Positions 35,208-43,167 of a stretch of DNA of 64,000 nt are shown in pieces; the stretch's first letter is position 1, and every line of letters starts with the position of its first letter. The notes beneath the pieces were generated by a model, which was given only the letters and a program-made list of their open reading frames with translations, was not told the DNA's origin and made no database searches. The position numbers and the translations under genes are program-made. Source of the stretch: Streptomyces sp. col6 (GTDB lineage: Bacteria; Actinomycetota; Actinomycetes; Streptomycetales; Streptomycetaceae); NCBI RefSeq assembly GCF_008042035.1, contig NZ_RDBL01000029.1, positions 781,682-845,681 on the forward strand, read 5' to 3'.

Positions 35208-37093
35208 CGGGGTGCCTTTCCGGACTCGGTGACACGGATGTGGCCGGGGACCTCCGGCAGCACCGTCAGATCGTGGCGGTACTCCGAGACCCCGTCCCCG
35301 CGCTCCCCGGCCCCGGAGGGCCGGCGGGGGACGAACCCACAGGACGGATAGAGGTCCCGGGCCCGGTGATTGCGGGCGGTGGGTACGTAGCGGGCGCCCA
35401 CGGTGTGCAGTCCGAGGCGCCGGGCTCTACCCAACAGTACGGCGACGAAGGCGTGCTCGACGCCGCGCCCGAGCACCCGGCAGCTGAGCCACAGGTTGTC
35501 CAGCTGCCACCGGTCCCCGGACCCGGTGATCAGCACCGCGCCGACCAGCCCGTTGTCCCCGAACCGGTCGGCGGTACGGGCCACCAGCAGCTGCCGTTCC
35601 GCGCCGGCCGCCAGGTCCGTCACGGCCGCCTCGGTGAGACCGCCGCCGGCGAGATTGAACTGATTGGTGCGTAACGTCAGCTGGGAGATCCGGGCCGCCT
35701 CGTGCGGGCGCGGCGGCCCGACCTCCAGCCGCACGTCCAGGGCGCGCAGGAACTCCTCGTGCGAGCCCGCTCCGGCGTGCAGCTCCGCGCGGTCGCGGCG
35801 GGCCCGGTACTCACCGGTCCTGGCCCGGTCCTCGTCCGTCAGGCTCACCGTGTCGAACCAGCCGTCCGCGAGCAGCCGCCCGATGTGCGTCGCGGGCTCC
35901 TCGTCGAGCGGCACCACGGCGACCCCGGGCAGGCCGTGGCGCACCTGCGCCCGCTCGGCCGCCGAGTCGTCCACGAAGACCAGCGCGTCGGTGGACAGGT
36001 CCAGCTGCCGGGCGATGTCGGCGAGGTTTCCGTCCTTGGGCTCCCAGTTGGCGTTGACCGCCACGAAGTCCCGCTCGCGGAGCACCAGATCGGGGTGGTC
36101 CGCCAGCACCCGTGCCACCTCCGCGGCATCGTTCTTGCTACTCACCGCGAGCAGGACGCCCTGGGAGCCGAGCTGCTTCACACAGGTCTGGAAGGCACCG
36201 AACGCCTCGCCGCGCAGGGTTCCCGCCGCGGCGATCCCGTCGGGCCCCTCCTCGGCGAGCACCCCGTCCCACAGCGTCCGGTCGAGGTCGAGCACCAGGC
36301 ATTTACGGGCCCTGCCGCGCAGAGCCCGCGCCAGATGGGCGACCTCCCTGGCGTATCCGGCCAGCAGCCCGGCCCCGAGCCGCACCTTGGCGTACCGGAC
36401 CAGGCGGGGGTCGGCGACCGGGCCGCCCTCGGCCACGAGCGGGTCGAGGTCGACGACCACCAGGGCCGGCGCGCGTTCGGTGAGCCGCAGCAGCCCGGCG
36501 TTGAACTCCCGCCACACCGCGCCCAGCCGGGCCCGCGAGCGGTGGTCGACGAGCTGCCTGCTGTACGTGAGGGGCAGCGGAAGGGTGTTGAGGACCAGGG
36601 TGCCCGGCGCGGCGTCGGCCAGCGCGGCGCACCGGGCCAGCACCTCGCCGGCGGCCGCTTCGACGTCCTCGGGGCGCCACACCCCGGGGACCTGCTCGAA
36701 CACCGTCTCGGCGTCCAGCAGGCACAGGGTGAGGTCGGGTGCGGCCGCGTGCAGCTCGCTCGTGGGGTCGGTCAGGTCGCGCAGGTATGTGCCGTGCTCG
36801 CCGAGGACGGGGCGCAGGAGCAGTCCGTGGCGGGCGAGTTCACCCCGGAGCGGGTCGAGGACCTGGCCGACCGTGGACTGGCCGGTGACGGCGACCGTGA
36901 CGACCGGGGTCGCCGGGTGGTGGGTCAGCACGGCCTCGGGATCGAGGGAGCCGAGGAGCCGGCCGGCCGCGGCGGTGTCCGCCCGTACGCCGCCGGGCTC
37001 CTCCTCGGCGAGGGCGGCGGCGACCTGGTCGTACGCCTTCTCCAGGAGCCCGCGCTTGCGGAGATCGCGGAGGTGGTCCAGTCCCGTCGTCAT
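35204..37093 (-). CDS. FkbH-like HAD enzyme, predicted glyceryl-S-ACP synthase
   Basis: This is a 629-residue protein. An N-terminal SGNH-like region leads to a HAD-IIIC domain with DLDRTLWDG (D269, D271), VSSKND and FVDDSAAER, and to a C-terminal GNAT-like domain (FNLAGGGLTEAAVTDLAAG onward). Such enzymes dephosphorylate 1,3-bisphosphoglycerate and load the glyceryl group on an ACP. The length and the partners (KASIII upstream, ACP downstream) match tetronate pathways rather than methoxymalonyl pathways. The latter would also need an O-methyltransferase and a 3-hydroxyacyl dehydrogenase, neither of which is here. Codon 474 is TTA (35672-35674), so the operon may be bldA-dependent. Confidence 0.9.
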   Translation of the reverse strand: MTTGLDHLRDLRKRGLLEKAYDQVAAALAEEEPGGVRADTAAAGRLLGSLDPEAVLTHHPATPVVTVAVTGQSTVGQVLDPLRGELARHGLLLRPVLGEHGTYLRDLTDPTSELHAAAPDLTLCLLDAETVFEQVPGVWRPEDVEAAAGEVLARCAALADAAPGTLVLNTLPLPLTYSRQLVDHRSRARLGAVWREFNAGLLRLTERAPALVVVDLDPLVAEGGPVADPRLVRYAKVRLGAGLLAGYAREVAHLARALRGRARKCLVLDLDRTLWDGVLAEEGPDGIAAAGTLRGEAFGAFQTCVKQLGSQGVLLAVSSKNDAAEVARVLADHPDLVLRERDFVAVNANWEPKDGNLADIARQLDLSTDALVFVDDSAAERAQVRHGLPGVAVVPLDEEPATHIGRLLADGWFDTVSLTDEDRARTGEYRARRDRAELHAGAGSHEEFLRALDVRLEVGPPRPHEAARISQLTLRTNQFNLAGGGLTEAAVTDLAAGAERQLLVARTADRFGDNGLVGAVLITGSGDRWQLDNLWLSCRVLGRGVEHAFVAVLLGRARRLGLHTVGARYVPTARNHRARDLYPSCGFVPRRPSGAGERGDGVSEYRHDLTVLPEVPGHIRVTESGKAPR

Positions 37094-37100
37094 CGCCGCC

Positions 37101-38114
37101 TCACACCTTCTCCAGGGCGAACCCGGCCCGGATCCACCGGCTGGACTCGACGCACAGGCCCAGCGCCCGGTCGCCCTCGGCGAGTTCGGGCACCAGCCGG
37201 TCGAGCTGGAGGAACGGCAGGGCGTTGCCGGTGTTGCCGGTGTCGGCGACGCAGGAGACCTCCCGGGCGGCGCAGTCGGGCAGCCGCTCCACGATCCGGG
37301 CGGTCATCCGCTCGGAGAGCTGCGGCGGGAGCAGGAAGCCGATGTCGTCCAGGCTCCAGCCCAGGCCGCCGAGCAGGTCCCACAGGATCTCCGAGGCGAT
37401 CGGCGGTACGTGCTCCTCGATCGCCTTGTAGTCCTCGGCGAGCATCGGCCGGTCGGAGTCGCGGTCGGTGGTGCCGTACCAGTCCAGGAGCTGGCCCGGC
37501 TGCCGGCCCCGTCCGGTCCAGGAGTTGAGCACCGACCGCACGGCGATCCGCTCGCCCTCCGGCTCGGCGGTGAGGACGGCGGCGCCGGCCCCGTCCCCGA
37601 ACAGGACGTAGTTCACCAGCTCGTTGGTGGGGATCTTCGTGGCGTCCTGCCGGGGCGACAGAAAGCGGTACGTGACATCGCCGCCGATGACGAGCCCGGC
37701 GTGCCGCCCGCCCGCGATCAGGCTGCGGCCCAGGTCGAGCGCCTGCACGGCCCCGGAGCAGCCCGCCTGGATCTGGTAGACGGGCAGGTGGTCGAGGCCG
37801 AGCCGGTCGGCGACCTCGGTGGCCGTGGTGGGCAGCAGGGTGTCCGGGGTCGCGGTCGCGAGCACCAGGAACTCGATGTCCGCGAGGCCGAGCCCCGAAG
37901 CCCGTACGGCCTGGGCCGCGGCCTCGGCGCACAGGTCGGCCAGCGAGCCGTGCACCTTCCCGGTGGCCGGGTCCCAGCCGAAGTAGCGGGTCCGGGTGCC
38001 GACGAAGAGGTCGATCCACTCCTTGCTGGCGCCGAGCATCGTGGCCAGCGTGGTGTTGTCGACCGGGTCGCCCGGCAACGCCGTGCCGGTCGCGGCGATA
38101 TGGACGTCGGTCAT
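37101..38114 (-). CDS. KASIII-like ketosynthase, predicted tetronate-forming condensing enzyme
   Basis: This is a 337-residue FabH-like thiolase-fold protein. Active-site C119 lies in QIQAGCSGAV. The Asn motif GNTGNALP is present. The FabH His motif HQANxR is replaced by PPQLSERM, so the usual decarboxylating Cys-His-Asn triad is incomplete. In tetronate clusters the equivalent enzyme joins glyceryl-ACP to a beta-ketoacyl thioester rather than running a normal FabH reaction. The gene lies between the PKS and the FkbH-like gene, with a 7-bp gap to FkbH and a 4-bp overlap with the PKS stop region. Confidence 0.85.
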   Translation of the reverse strand: MTDVHIAATGTALPGDPVDNTTLATMLGASKEWIDLFVGTRTRYFGWDPATGKVHGSLADLCAEAAAQAVRASGLGLADIEFLVLATATPDTLLPTTATEVADRLGLDHLPVYQIQAGCSGAVQALDLGRSLIAGGRHAGLVIGGDVTYRFLSPRQDATKIPTNELVNYVLFGDGAGAAVLTAEPEGERIAVRSVLNSWTGRGRQPGQLLDWYGTTDRDSDRPMLAEDYKAIEEHVPPIASEILWDLLGGLGWSLDDIGFLLPPQLSERMTARIVERLPDCAAREVSCVADTGNTGNALPFLQLDRLVPELAEGDRALGLCVESSRWIRAGFALEKV

Positions 38115-41062
38115 GCCGACCTCGCCATGATCACGCCGTCCAGGAACTCGGCCAGCGAACCGACCGAGCGCAGTGCGGGCAGCATCTGCTGCACGGATAC
38201 CTCACCGACTCTCGGGAGCCGGGCCTCGACCCGGTTCTTGAGCTGCATGATCATCACCGAGTCGAAGCCCAGGTCCTCGTGGAAGCGGGCCTCGCGCACC
38301 ACGCGCTCCACGGGGTAGCCGCCGACCTCGGTGACGGCTTCGACGACGGCGACCAGCACGGGATCGTCACCGCCGGTTCCGTCACTCTCTGTTTCACGTG
38401 AAACAACGGGCTGCGGTGGCGCCTCGGGCCGCCGTTCGGCCGACGGCCCGACCGTGGCCGGTGGCCGGTCCCAGTAGCGCTGGGCGAACGAGAAGACATA
38501 CGGGTCGAGCGCCTCGGGGACCCGGTTTTCCGGCGCGTACAACTCCTCCCACTCCGGGTCGAGTCCGCAGCGGTAGAGGGCGGCGACCGTCTCCGCGAGG
38601 TCCCGGCCGGTGCCCTCGGGGCCGGGCACGGGAAGCAGCAGTTCGGCCCCGCCCAGGCGCCCCGCGCGGGCGGCGATCCGGGTGAGCTGGGGCCGCGGCC
38701 CGATCTCGATCAGATGGGTCGGGGCGATGTCCTGCACCAGGGCGCCGAGCGCCGCGTCGAACAGCACGGGCTCCTCCGCCTGGCCTGCCCAGTAGCCCGC
38801 GTCCATCGGCTCGTCGCGCAGCATCCGGCCGTACCGGGTCGAGGCCACCGGCAGCTCGGCGGGCGCGCAGGGCACGGGGGCGGCGCGCAGTCCGGCGGCG
38901 ACCGGGGCCATCAGCGCGGAGTGGAAGGCGTACGGCGCTGCCAGTTCCCGGGTCCGCACACCGAGCCCGGTCATCTCCTTGCCGACCCGGGCCAGGGCAT
39001 CCAGCGGGCCCGAAAGCACGGTTTCGGCGGGCCCGTTGAGCGCGGCGGCCACCACCTCGGGCTCCGCCGCCAGGGCCGGGGCCAGCATGTCCGGGGCGGC
39101 CGCGACGGTGATCATGCCGCCGCCCGGGGGCAGCGCTGCCGTGAGCCGGGCGCGCAGGGCCACGAGGGCGGCCGCCTCGTCGAGGTCGAGGACACCGGCG
39201 GTGACGGCAGCCGCGTACTCGCCGAGGCTGTGGCCGAGGACGGCGGCCGGGGTGACGCCCAGATCCGTCAGGGTGCGGGCCAGGGCGTAGCCCACGGCGA
39301 ACAGAGCGGGCTGGACCAGCTCGGGCGCCCCCGTCCACTCCTCGCCACCGAGCACCGCCGCGCGCACCGAGGCGCCCAGGTGCGCGGCCAGCGCCTTGTC
39401 CGCCACGTCGAAATGGCTGCGGTAGAGCGGGGATTCGCGGTACAGGCCGGCCGTCATCGCGGGATACTCGCTGCCCTGACCGGTGAAGAGGAACGCGACC
39501 ACCGGGCGGCCCCAGGGCCGGTCACCGGCGGGCCGCACTCCACCCGGCGCGGGGGTGCGCAGCGCGACCGCCCGGCGCAGTCCTTCGACCAGTTCCCCGG
39601 TGTCGCGGGCGGTGAGCGCGAAGCGGTGCGGCAGACCGGTCTTGACCCGGTTGCTGCTCCGGCACAGGGCCGCCGCCCCGCCCTTCGGCCGCGCGGCAAG
39701 CGCGTCGGCCTGGGCGGCGAGGTTGCGGCACAGCGCCTCAGGGGTATCGGCGCTGACGGTGAACACCCCGGCCGCACCGGCGTCCGCGCGGGCCCGTGCG
39801 GGGACGGCGCGCGGGGACCTGGGTGCGCTCGCGAGGACGGCGTGGGCGTTCGTACCGCCCATGCCGAAGCTGCTGACCCCGGCGATGCTCTCGCCGCGCG
39901 GCAGCCGGGCCGGGGACTTCAGGAGCCGCAGGCCGCGCTCGCCCAGCCGCAGCCGGGAGTTCTCGCGTTCCGCGAAGAGGCTGGCGGGGACGATGCGGTG
40001 GTGCAGGGCCAGCGCGGTCTTGATGAACCCGGCGATCCCGGCCGCGCCCTCGGTGTGGCCCAGGTTGCCCTTGACCGAGCCGATCGCGCAGGGAGTCTCG
40101 CGCGGGACGCCGTGCACCGAGCCGAGGGCCGCGCACTCGATGGCGTCCCCGAGCACGGTCCCGGTGCCATGCGCCTCCACGAACGCGACCTCGGCGGGGG
40201 CGACCCCGGCGCGCCGGTACGCCGCGTTCAGGACGCGCTCCTGGGACCAGCGGTTCGGGGCGATCATCCCGTTGCTGCGGCCGTCCTGGTTGACCGCGCT
40301 GCCGCGCAGCACGGCGTAGATGCGGGCGCCCTCGGCGAGCGCGTCCTCCAGCCGGCGCAGCACGACCAGGCCGACGCCGTCGCTGCGGCCGATGCCGTCC
40401 GCGTCGGCGCTGAACGGCTTGCAGCGCCCGTCGGCCGCGGCCAGCCCGAGCTGCCCGTAGACGAGGCCCAGCGAGGGCGAGAGCACAACGTTGACCCCGC
40501 CGGCCAGCGCGGTGTCGCACTCCCCGGCGAGCAGCGAGTTGGCGGCCAGGTGGACGGCGACCAGCGAGGACGAGCAGGAGGTGTCGACGGCGAGGCTCGG
40601 GCCGGTGAAGTCGAAGTGGTACGAGATCCGGTTGGCGGCCATGCCCGCGCTGCTGCCCGACCCGAGCAGCGGGGTGACCTGGGCGAGGTCGCTCATGGTC
40701 AGCCGCCCCCACTCGCCGCCCATCACCCCGACGAAGACCCCGGTCCCGGAGCCCGCGAGTGCGCCGGGAGCACGTCCCGCGTCCTCCAGGGCCCGCCAGG
40801 CACAGGGCAGCAGCAGCCGCTGGTGCGGGTCCATCGCGGCGGCCTCGCGCGGTGTGACGGAGAAGAAGTCGCTGTCGAAGACATCGGCGTCGTCGAGGAA
40901 ACCGCCGCTGTCGCCGACCGCGGGGAAGTCCCGTGGATCCCAGCGCTGTCCGGGGACGGGCCCGATGCCGGCCCTGCCCCCCACCAGCAGGTCCCAGTAC
41001 GCCTGTACGCCCGCCGCTCCCGGGAACGCGCAGTCGATCCCGACGACGGCGATGTCCCCCAT
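38111..41062 (-). CDS. Monomodular type I PKS: KS-AT-ACP, no reductive domains
   Basis: This is a 983-residue protein. The KS domain (about 1-425) has Cys in DTSCSSSLVAVH and His residues in EAHGTGTVLGD and KGNLGHTEG. The AT domain (about 500-790) has GHSLGEYAAA and the specificity motif YAFHS, close to the malonyl type HAFH. The C-terminal ACP has Ser in DLGFDSVMIMQL. There is no KR, DH or ER, so it should deliver an unreduced beta-ketoacyl chain, the substrate expected for a tetronate-forming KASIII. The ATG at 41062 overlaps the stop of the upstream ACP gene (TGATG). Confidence 0.93.
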   Translation of the reverse strand: MGDIAVVGIDCAFPGAAGVQAYWDLLVGGRAGIGPVPGQRWDPRDFPAVGDSGGFLDDADVFDSDFFSVTPREAAAMDPHQRLLLPCAWRALEDAGRAPGALAGSGTGVFVGVMGGEWGRLTMSDLAQVTPLLGSGSSAGMAANRISYHFDFTGPSLAVDTSCSSSLVAVHLAANSLLAGECDTALAGGVNVVLSPSLGLVYGQLGLAAADGRCKPFSADADGIGRSDGVGLVVLRRLEDALAEGARIYAVLRGSAVNQDGRSNGMIAPNRWSQERVLNAAYRRAGVAPAEVAFVEAHGTGTVLGDAIECAALGSVHGVPRETPCAIGSVKGNLGHTEGAAGIAGFIKTALALHHRIVPASLFAERENSRLRLGERGLRLLKSPARLPRGESIAGVSSFGMGGTNAHAVLASAPRSPRAVPARARADAGAAGVFTVSADTPEALCRNLAAQADALAARPKGGAAALCRSSNRVKTGLPHRFALTARDTGELVEGLRRAVALRTPAPGGVRPAGDRPWGRPVVAFLFTGQGSEYPAMTAGLYRESPLYRSHFDVADKALAAHLGASVRAAVLGGEEWTGAPELVQPALFAVGYALARTLTDLGVTPAAVLGHSLGEYAAAVTAGVLDLDEAAALVALRARLTAALPPGGGMITVAAAPDMLAPALAAEPEVVAAALNGPAETVLSGPLDALARVGKEMTGLGVRTRELAAPYAFHSALMAPVAAGLRAAPVPCAPAELPVASTRYGRMLRDEPMDAGYWAGQAEEPVLFDAALGALVQDIAPTHLIEIGPRPQLTRIAARAGRLGGAELLLPVPGPEGTGRDLAETVAALYRCGLDPEWEELYAPENRVPEALDPYVFSFAQRYWDRPPATVGPSAERRPEAPPQPVVSRETESDGTGGDDPVLVAVVEAVTEVGGYPVERVVREARFHEDLGFDSVMIMQLKNRVEARLPRVGEVSVQQMLPALRSVGSLAEFLDGVIMARSA

Positions 41063-41382
41063 CAGACCTGGTCCCGCGCGGCGGCCGGGTCCGCCGGGGT
41101 GTCCGGCAGCACGGCGGTCAGATGGCGGACGAGGCCGGTGACGGTCGGGAAGTCCCACAGCAGCGTCGGCTCGACCTCCAGGCCGAACTCCTCCTCCAGG
41201 TCGCCGCAGAGGCTGAGCGCCGCCACCGAGTCCATGCCGTACTCGGCGAGCGGCACGGACGGGTCGATGGTCTCGGGCGCCCGTCGCAGGTAGAGCGAGA
41301 GGCGCGCCGACAGCCACTCGTACACGCCGTCGGCCTTCGCGGTGTCGGCGGCAAGGGTGTGCCGGCCGGTGGGGATGGTCAT
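41062..41382 (-). CDS. Acyl carrier protein, predicted fatty-acyl carrier
   Basis: This is a 106-residue discrete ACP with phosphopantetheine site S52 in YGMDSVAALSL. It is flanked by the acyl-CoA dehydrogenase (15 bp upstream) and the PKS (overlap). FAAL-dehydrogenase-ACP trios occur in lipopeptide clusters such as ramoplanin and enduracidin. There the ACP receives the activated fatty acid and the dehydrogenase desaturates it. The same role is inferred here. Confidence 0.9.
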   Translation of the reverse strand: MTIPTGRHTLAADTAKADGVYEWLSARLSLYLRRAPETIDPSVPLAEYGMDSVAALSLCGDLEEEFGLEVEPTLLWDFPTVTGLVRHLTAVLPDTPADPAAARDQV

Positions 41383-41397
41383 GGCGGACTCCTTCGG

Positions 41398-43167
41398 TCA
41401 ACCCGGGATCGGGGTCGAGTAGAGGTCGTAGCTGGTCCGGGTGGAGAAGCGGAGCTGGACCTCGTGCCTCAGGCGTGTCTCGCACTCCGCGGGGAGGGCG
41501 TCGACGCGCGTGCCGAGCCGCCCGCAGATGCGGTGCAGCGCGGCGGCGGCCCAGGACGGGTCGGCGAGGAACGGGTCGGGTCCGTAGCGGGCCTGGTCCC
41601 AGACCCCGAGCACGGCGGCCCCGGCGAGCAGCAGCGCGTACCGGTCCATCAGGGCGAACCTGGCGGGCTGCGCACCGGTGGCCGGTCCCGCCGCCTCCAG
41701 CCGGAGCACCCGGCCCCGCACGTCCCGGAACTCCTCGACGAGCAGCCCCGCGAGCGTGCGCAGCGCGCGCTCCACGGGGCCGTGGCCCTCGATGCGCGCG
41801 GCGACCGCGAGCAGCGAGGCGCTGAGCGAGTCCCGCCCGCAGGCCAGGGCGAGCCGGCCGGTGCGCAGCGGCGGCAGATCCCCGTCCAGCCGGAAGAGCC
41901 CGGCGGGTGCCTCGTCCTCGATGAACCAGGAGCGGCGGGCGAGCCGGGGCATCTGCGGGATGACGGTGGCCTGGCAGGCGACGGTCCCGGCGTGGCCGAG
42001 GCTGAGCACGGGCACGTCCCTGACGTGCTTCTGGAAGATGCCCCGGGTGCCCTCGCGGGTGTAGAAGTCGGAGCCCAGCACGATCGACAGGTCGTACATC
42101 GTCTCGCCGAGCACGCGCGGCATCAGGTACTTGAGCGCCGCCGAGGTCACGCTCGTCTCGGCGGGCAGCAGGTGCAGGGCACGGGCCGCGACCACGGCGA
42201 GCGCGTCGTAGAGCAGCAGGCTGACGAAGGCATGGGTGAGGGCCGCGCCGGTGCGGCTGTTGTCGGTGGACCGGCCCTGCCAGCCGCCGGACTGCTCGCG
42301 GTCGATGCGGACGGCGGTGCGCAGGCTGGTGTCCAGGGCGGCGACGGCGGTCGCGGCGATCACGGTCCGGCTGATCTGGAAGGAGCGCAGCGCGGTCTCG
42401 ATCCCGCTGCCCTCCGGCCCGAGGAGCGCCCCGTCGGGCACCGGGCAGTCGTCGAACTCCACACCGGCGAACCGGCAGCCGCGCAGCCCGACCGGGGTCC
42501 TGCGGGCGGTGACGGCCGCGTGGGCGTCCGACAGCTGCTCCGGTGCCAGCAGCAGCACGGAGTGGCTTCGGCTGCCCGGGGCGGGGTCGGTGCGGCAGAA
42601 CAGGACGAGCGCCCCGGCCCGTTCCAGGTTGTTGACGAGCGGCTTCCCGCCGCTGATCAGATAGCCGCCGCCGGGGCCGCGCCGGGCGGTGACCTGGCTG
42701 CGGACGAAGTCGTTGCTGTGCGCGGTCTCGTGCTGGGCGATGGCCGCACGGCCGCCCGCGCGCAGCAGCCCGGCCAGCCACTCCCGCTGCCGTTCGCTGC
42801 CGGTCGCCCAGACGTCGGACGCGGCCATGAAGGTCGTCATGCCGTGCCCGATGGCCAGGCCCACGTCCCGGCGCATCACCGGGCGCATGACCCGGACCAG
42901 GGTGTCCATCGCGTCGAGCCGCCCGCCCAGCGCGCGCGGCACGTACTCGTCGACGATGCCGAACTCGTCGAGCAGCGCCTCCCCCGCGGCGAACGGCACC
43001 GCGGCCCGGTCGGCTTCGAGCAGCGCGGTGTACCCGGCCGGGTTGGCCGGGTCGGAGGGGTCGCCGAACAGGTCCTCCAGCTCGGCCACCCGGGCCCGGA
43101 CGGCGCTCTCTCGCCGCCGCGCGGCCGGTTCGCGGGTGTGGGGAGGCTCGGTGGGCAGGGCCGTCAC
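41398..43167 (-). CDS. Acyl-CoA dehydrogenase family flavoprotein
   Basis: This is a protein of about 589 residues with the acyl-CoA dehydrogenase fold. It has AIAQHETAHSNDFVRSQV, the middle beta domain with GYLISGGKPLVNN, and C-terminal helical domains (RSFQISRTVIAATAVAALDTSL, ALKYLMPRVLGETMYDL). An extra C-terminal region of about 180 residues makes it longer than the usual 380. It probably oxidises the ACP-bound acyl chain. The GTG at 43167 overlaps the FAAL stop (GTGA), with GGGGGAAGG upstream; the GTG at 43170 is also possible. The longer frame reaching 44547 is antisense to nothing useful and is rejected. Confidence 0.85.
   Translation of the reverse strand: MTALPTEPPHTREPAARRRESAVRARVAELEDLFGDPSDPANPAGYTALLEADRAAVPFAAGEALLDEFGIVDEYVPRALGGRLDAMDTLVRVMRPVMRRDVGLAIGHGMTTFMAASDVWATGSERQREWLAGLLRAGGRAAIAQHETAHSNDFVRSQVTARRGPGGGYLISGGKPLVNNLERAGALVLFCRTDPAPGSRSHSVLLLAPEQLSDAHAAVTARRTPVGLRGCRFAGVEFDDCPVPDGALLGPEGSGIETALRSFQISRTVIAATAVAALDTSLRTAVRIDREQSGGWQGRSTDNSRTGAALTHAFVSLLLYDALAVVAARALHLLPAETSVTSAALKYLMPRVLGETMYDLSIVLGSDFYTREGTRGIFQKHVRDVPVLSLGHAGTVACQATVIPQMPRLARRSWFIEDEAPAGLFRLDGDLPPLRTGRLALACGRDSLSASLLAVAARIEGHGPVERALRTLAGLLVEEFRDVRGRVLRLEAAGPATGAQPARFALMDRYALLLAGAAVLGVWDQARYGPDPFLADPSWAAAALHRICGRLGTRVDALPAECETRLRHEVQLRFSTRTSYDLYSTPIPG

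Noticed and set aside
35204..37093. FkbH-like gene as part of a methoxymalonyl-ACP pathway
   Set aside because: The O-methyltransferase and 3-hydroxyacyl dehydrogenase of such pathways are missing, and a KASIII gene is adjacent as in tetronate clusters.
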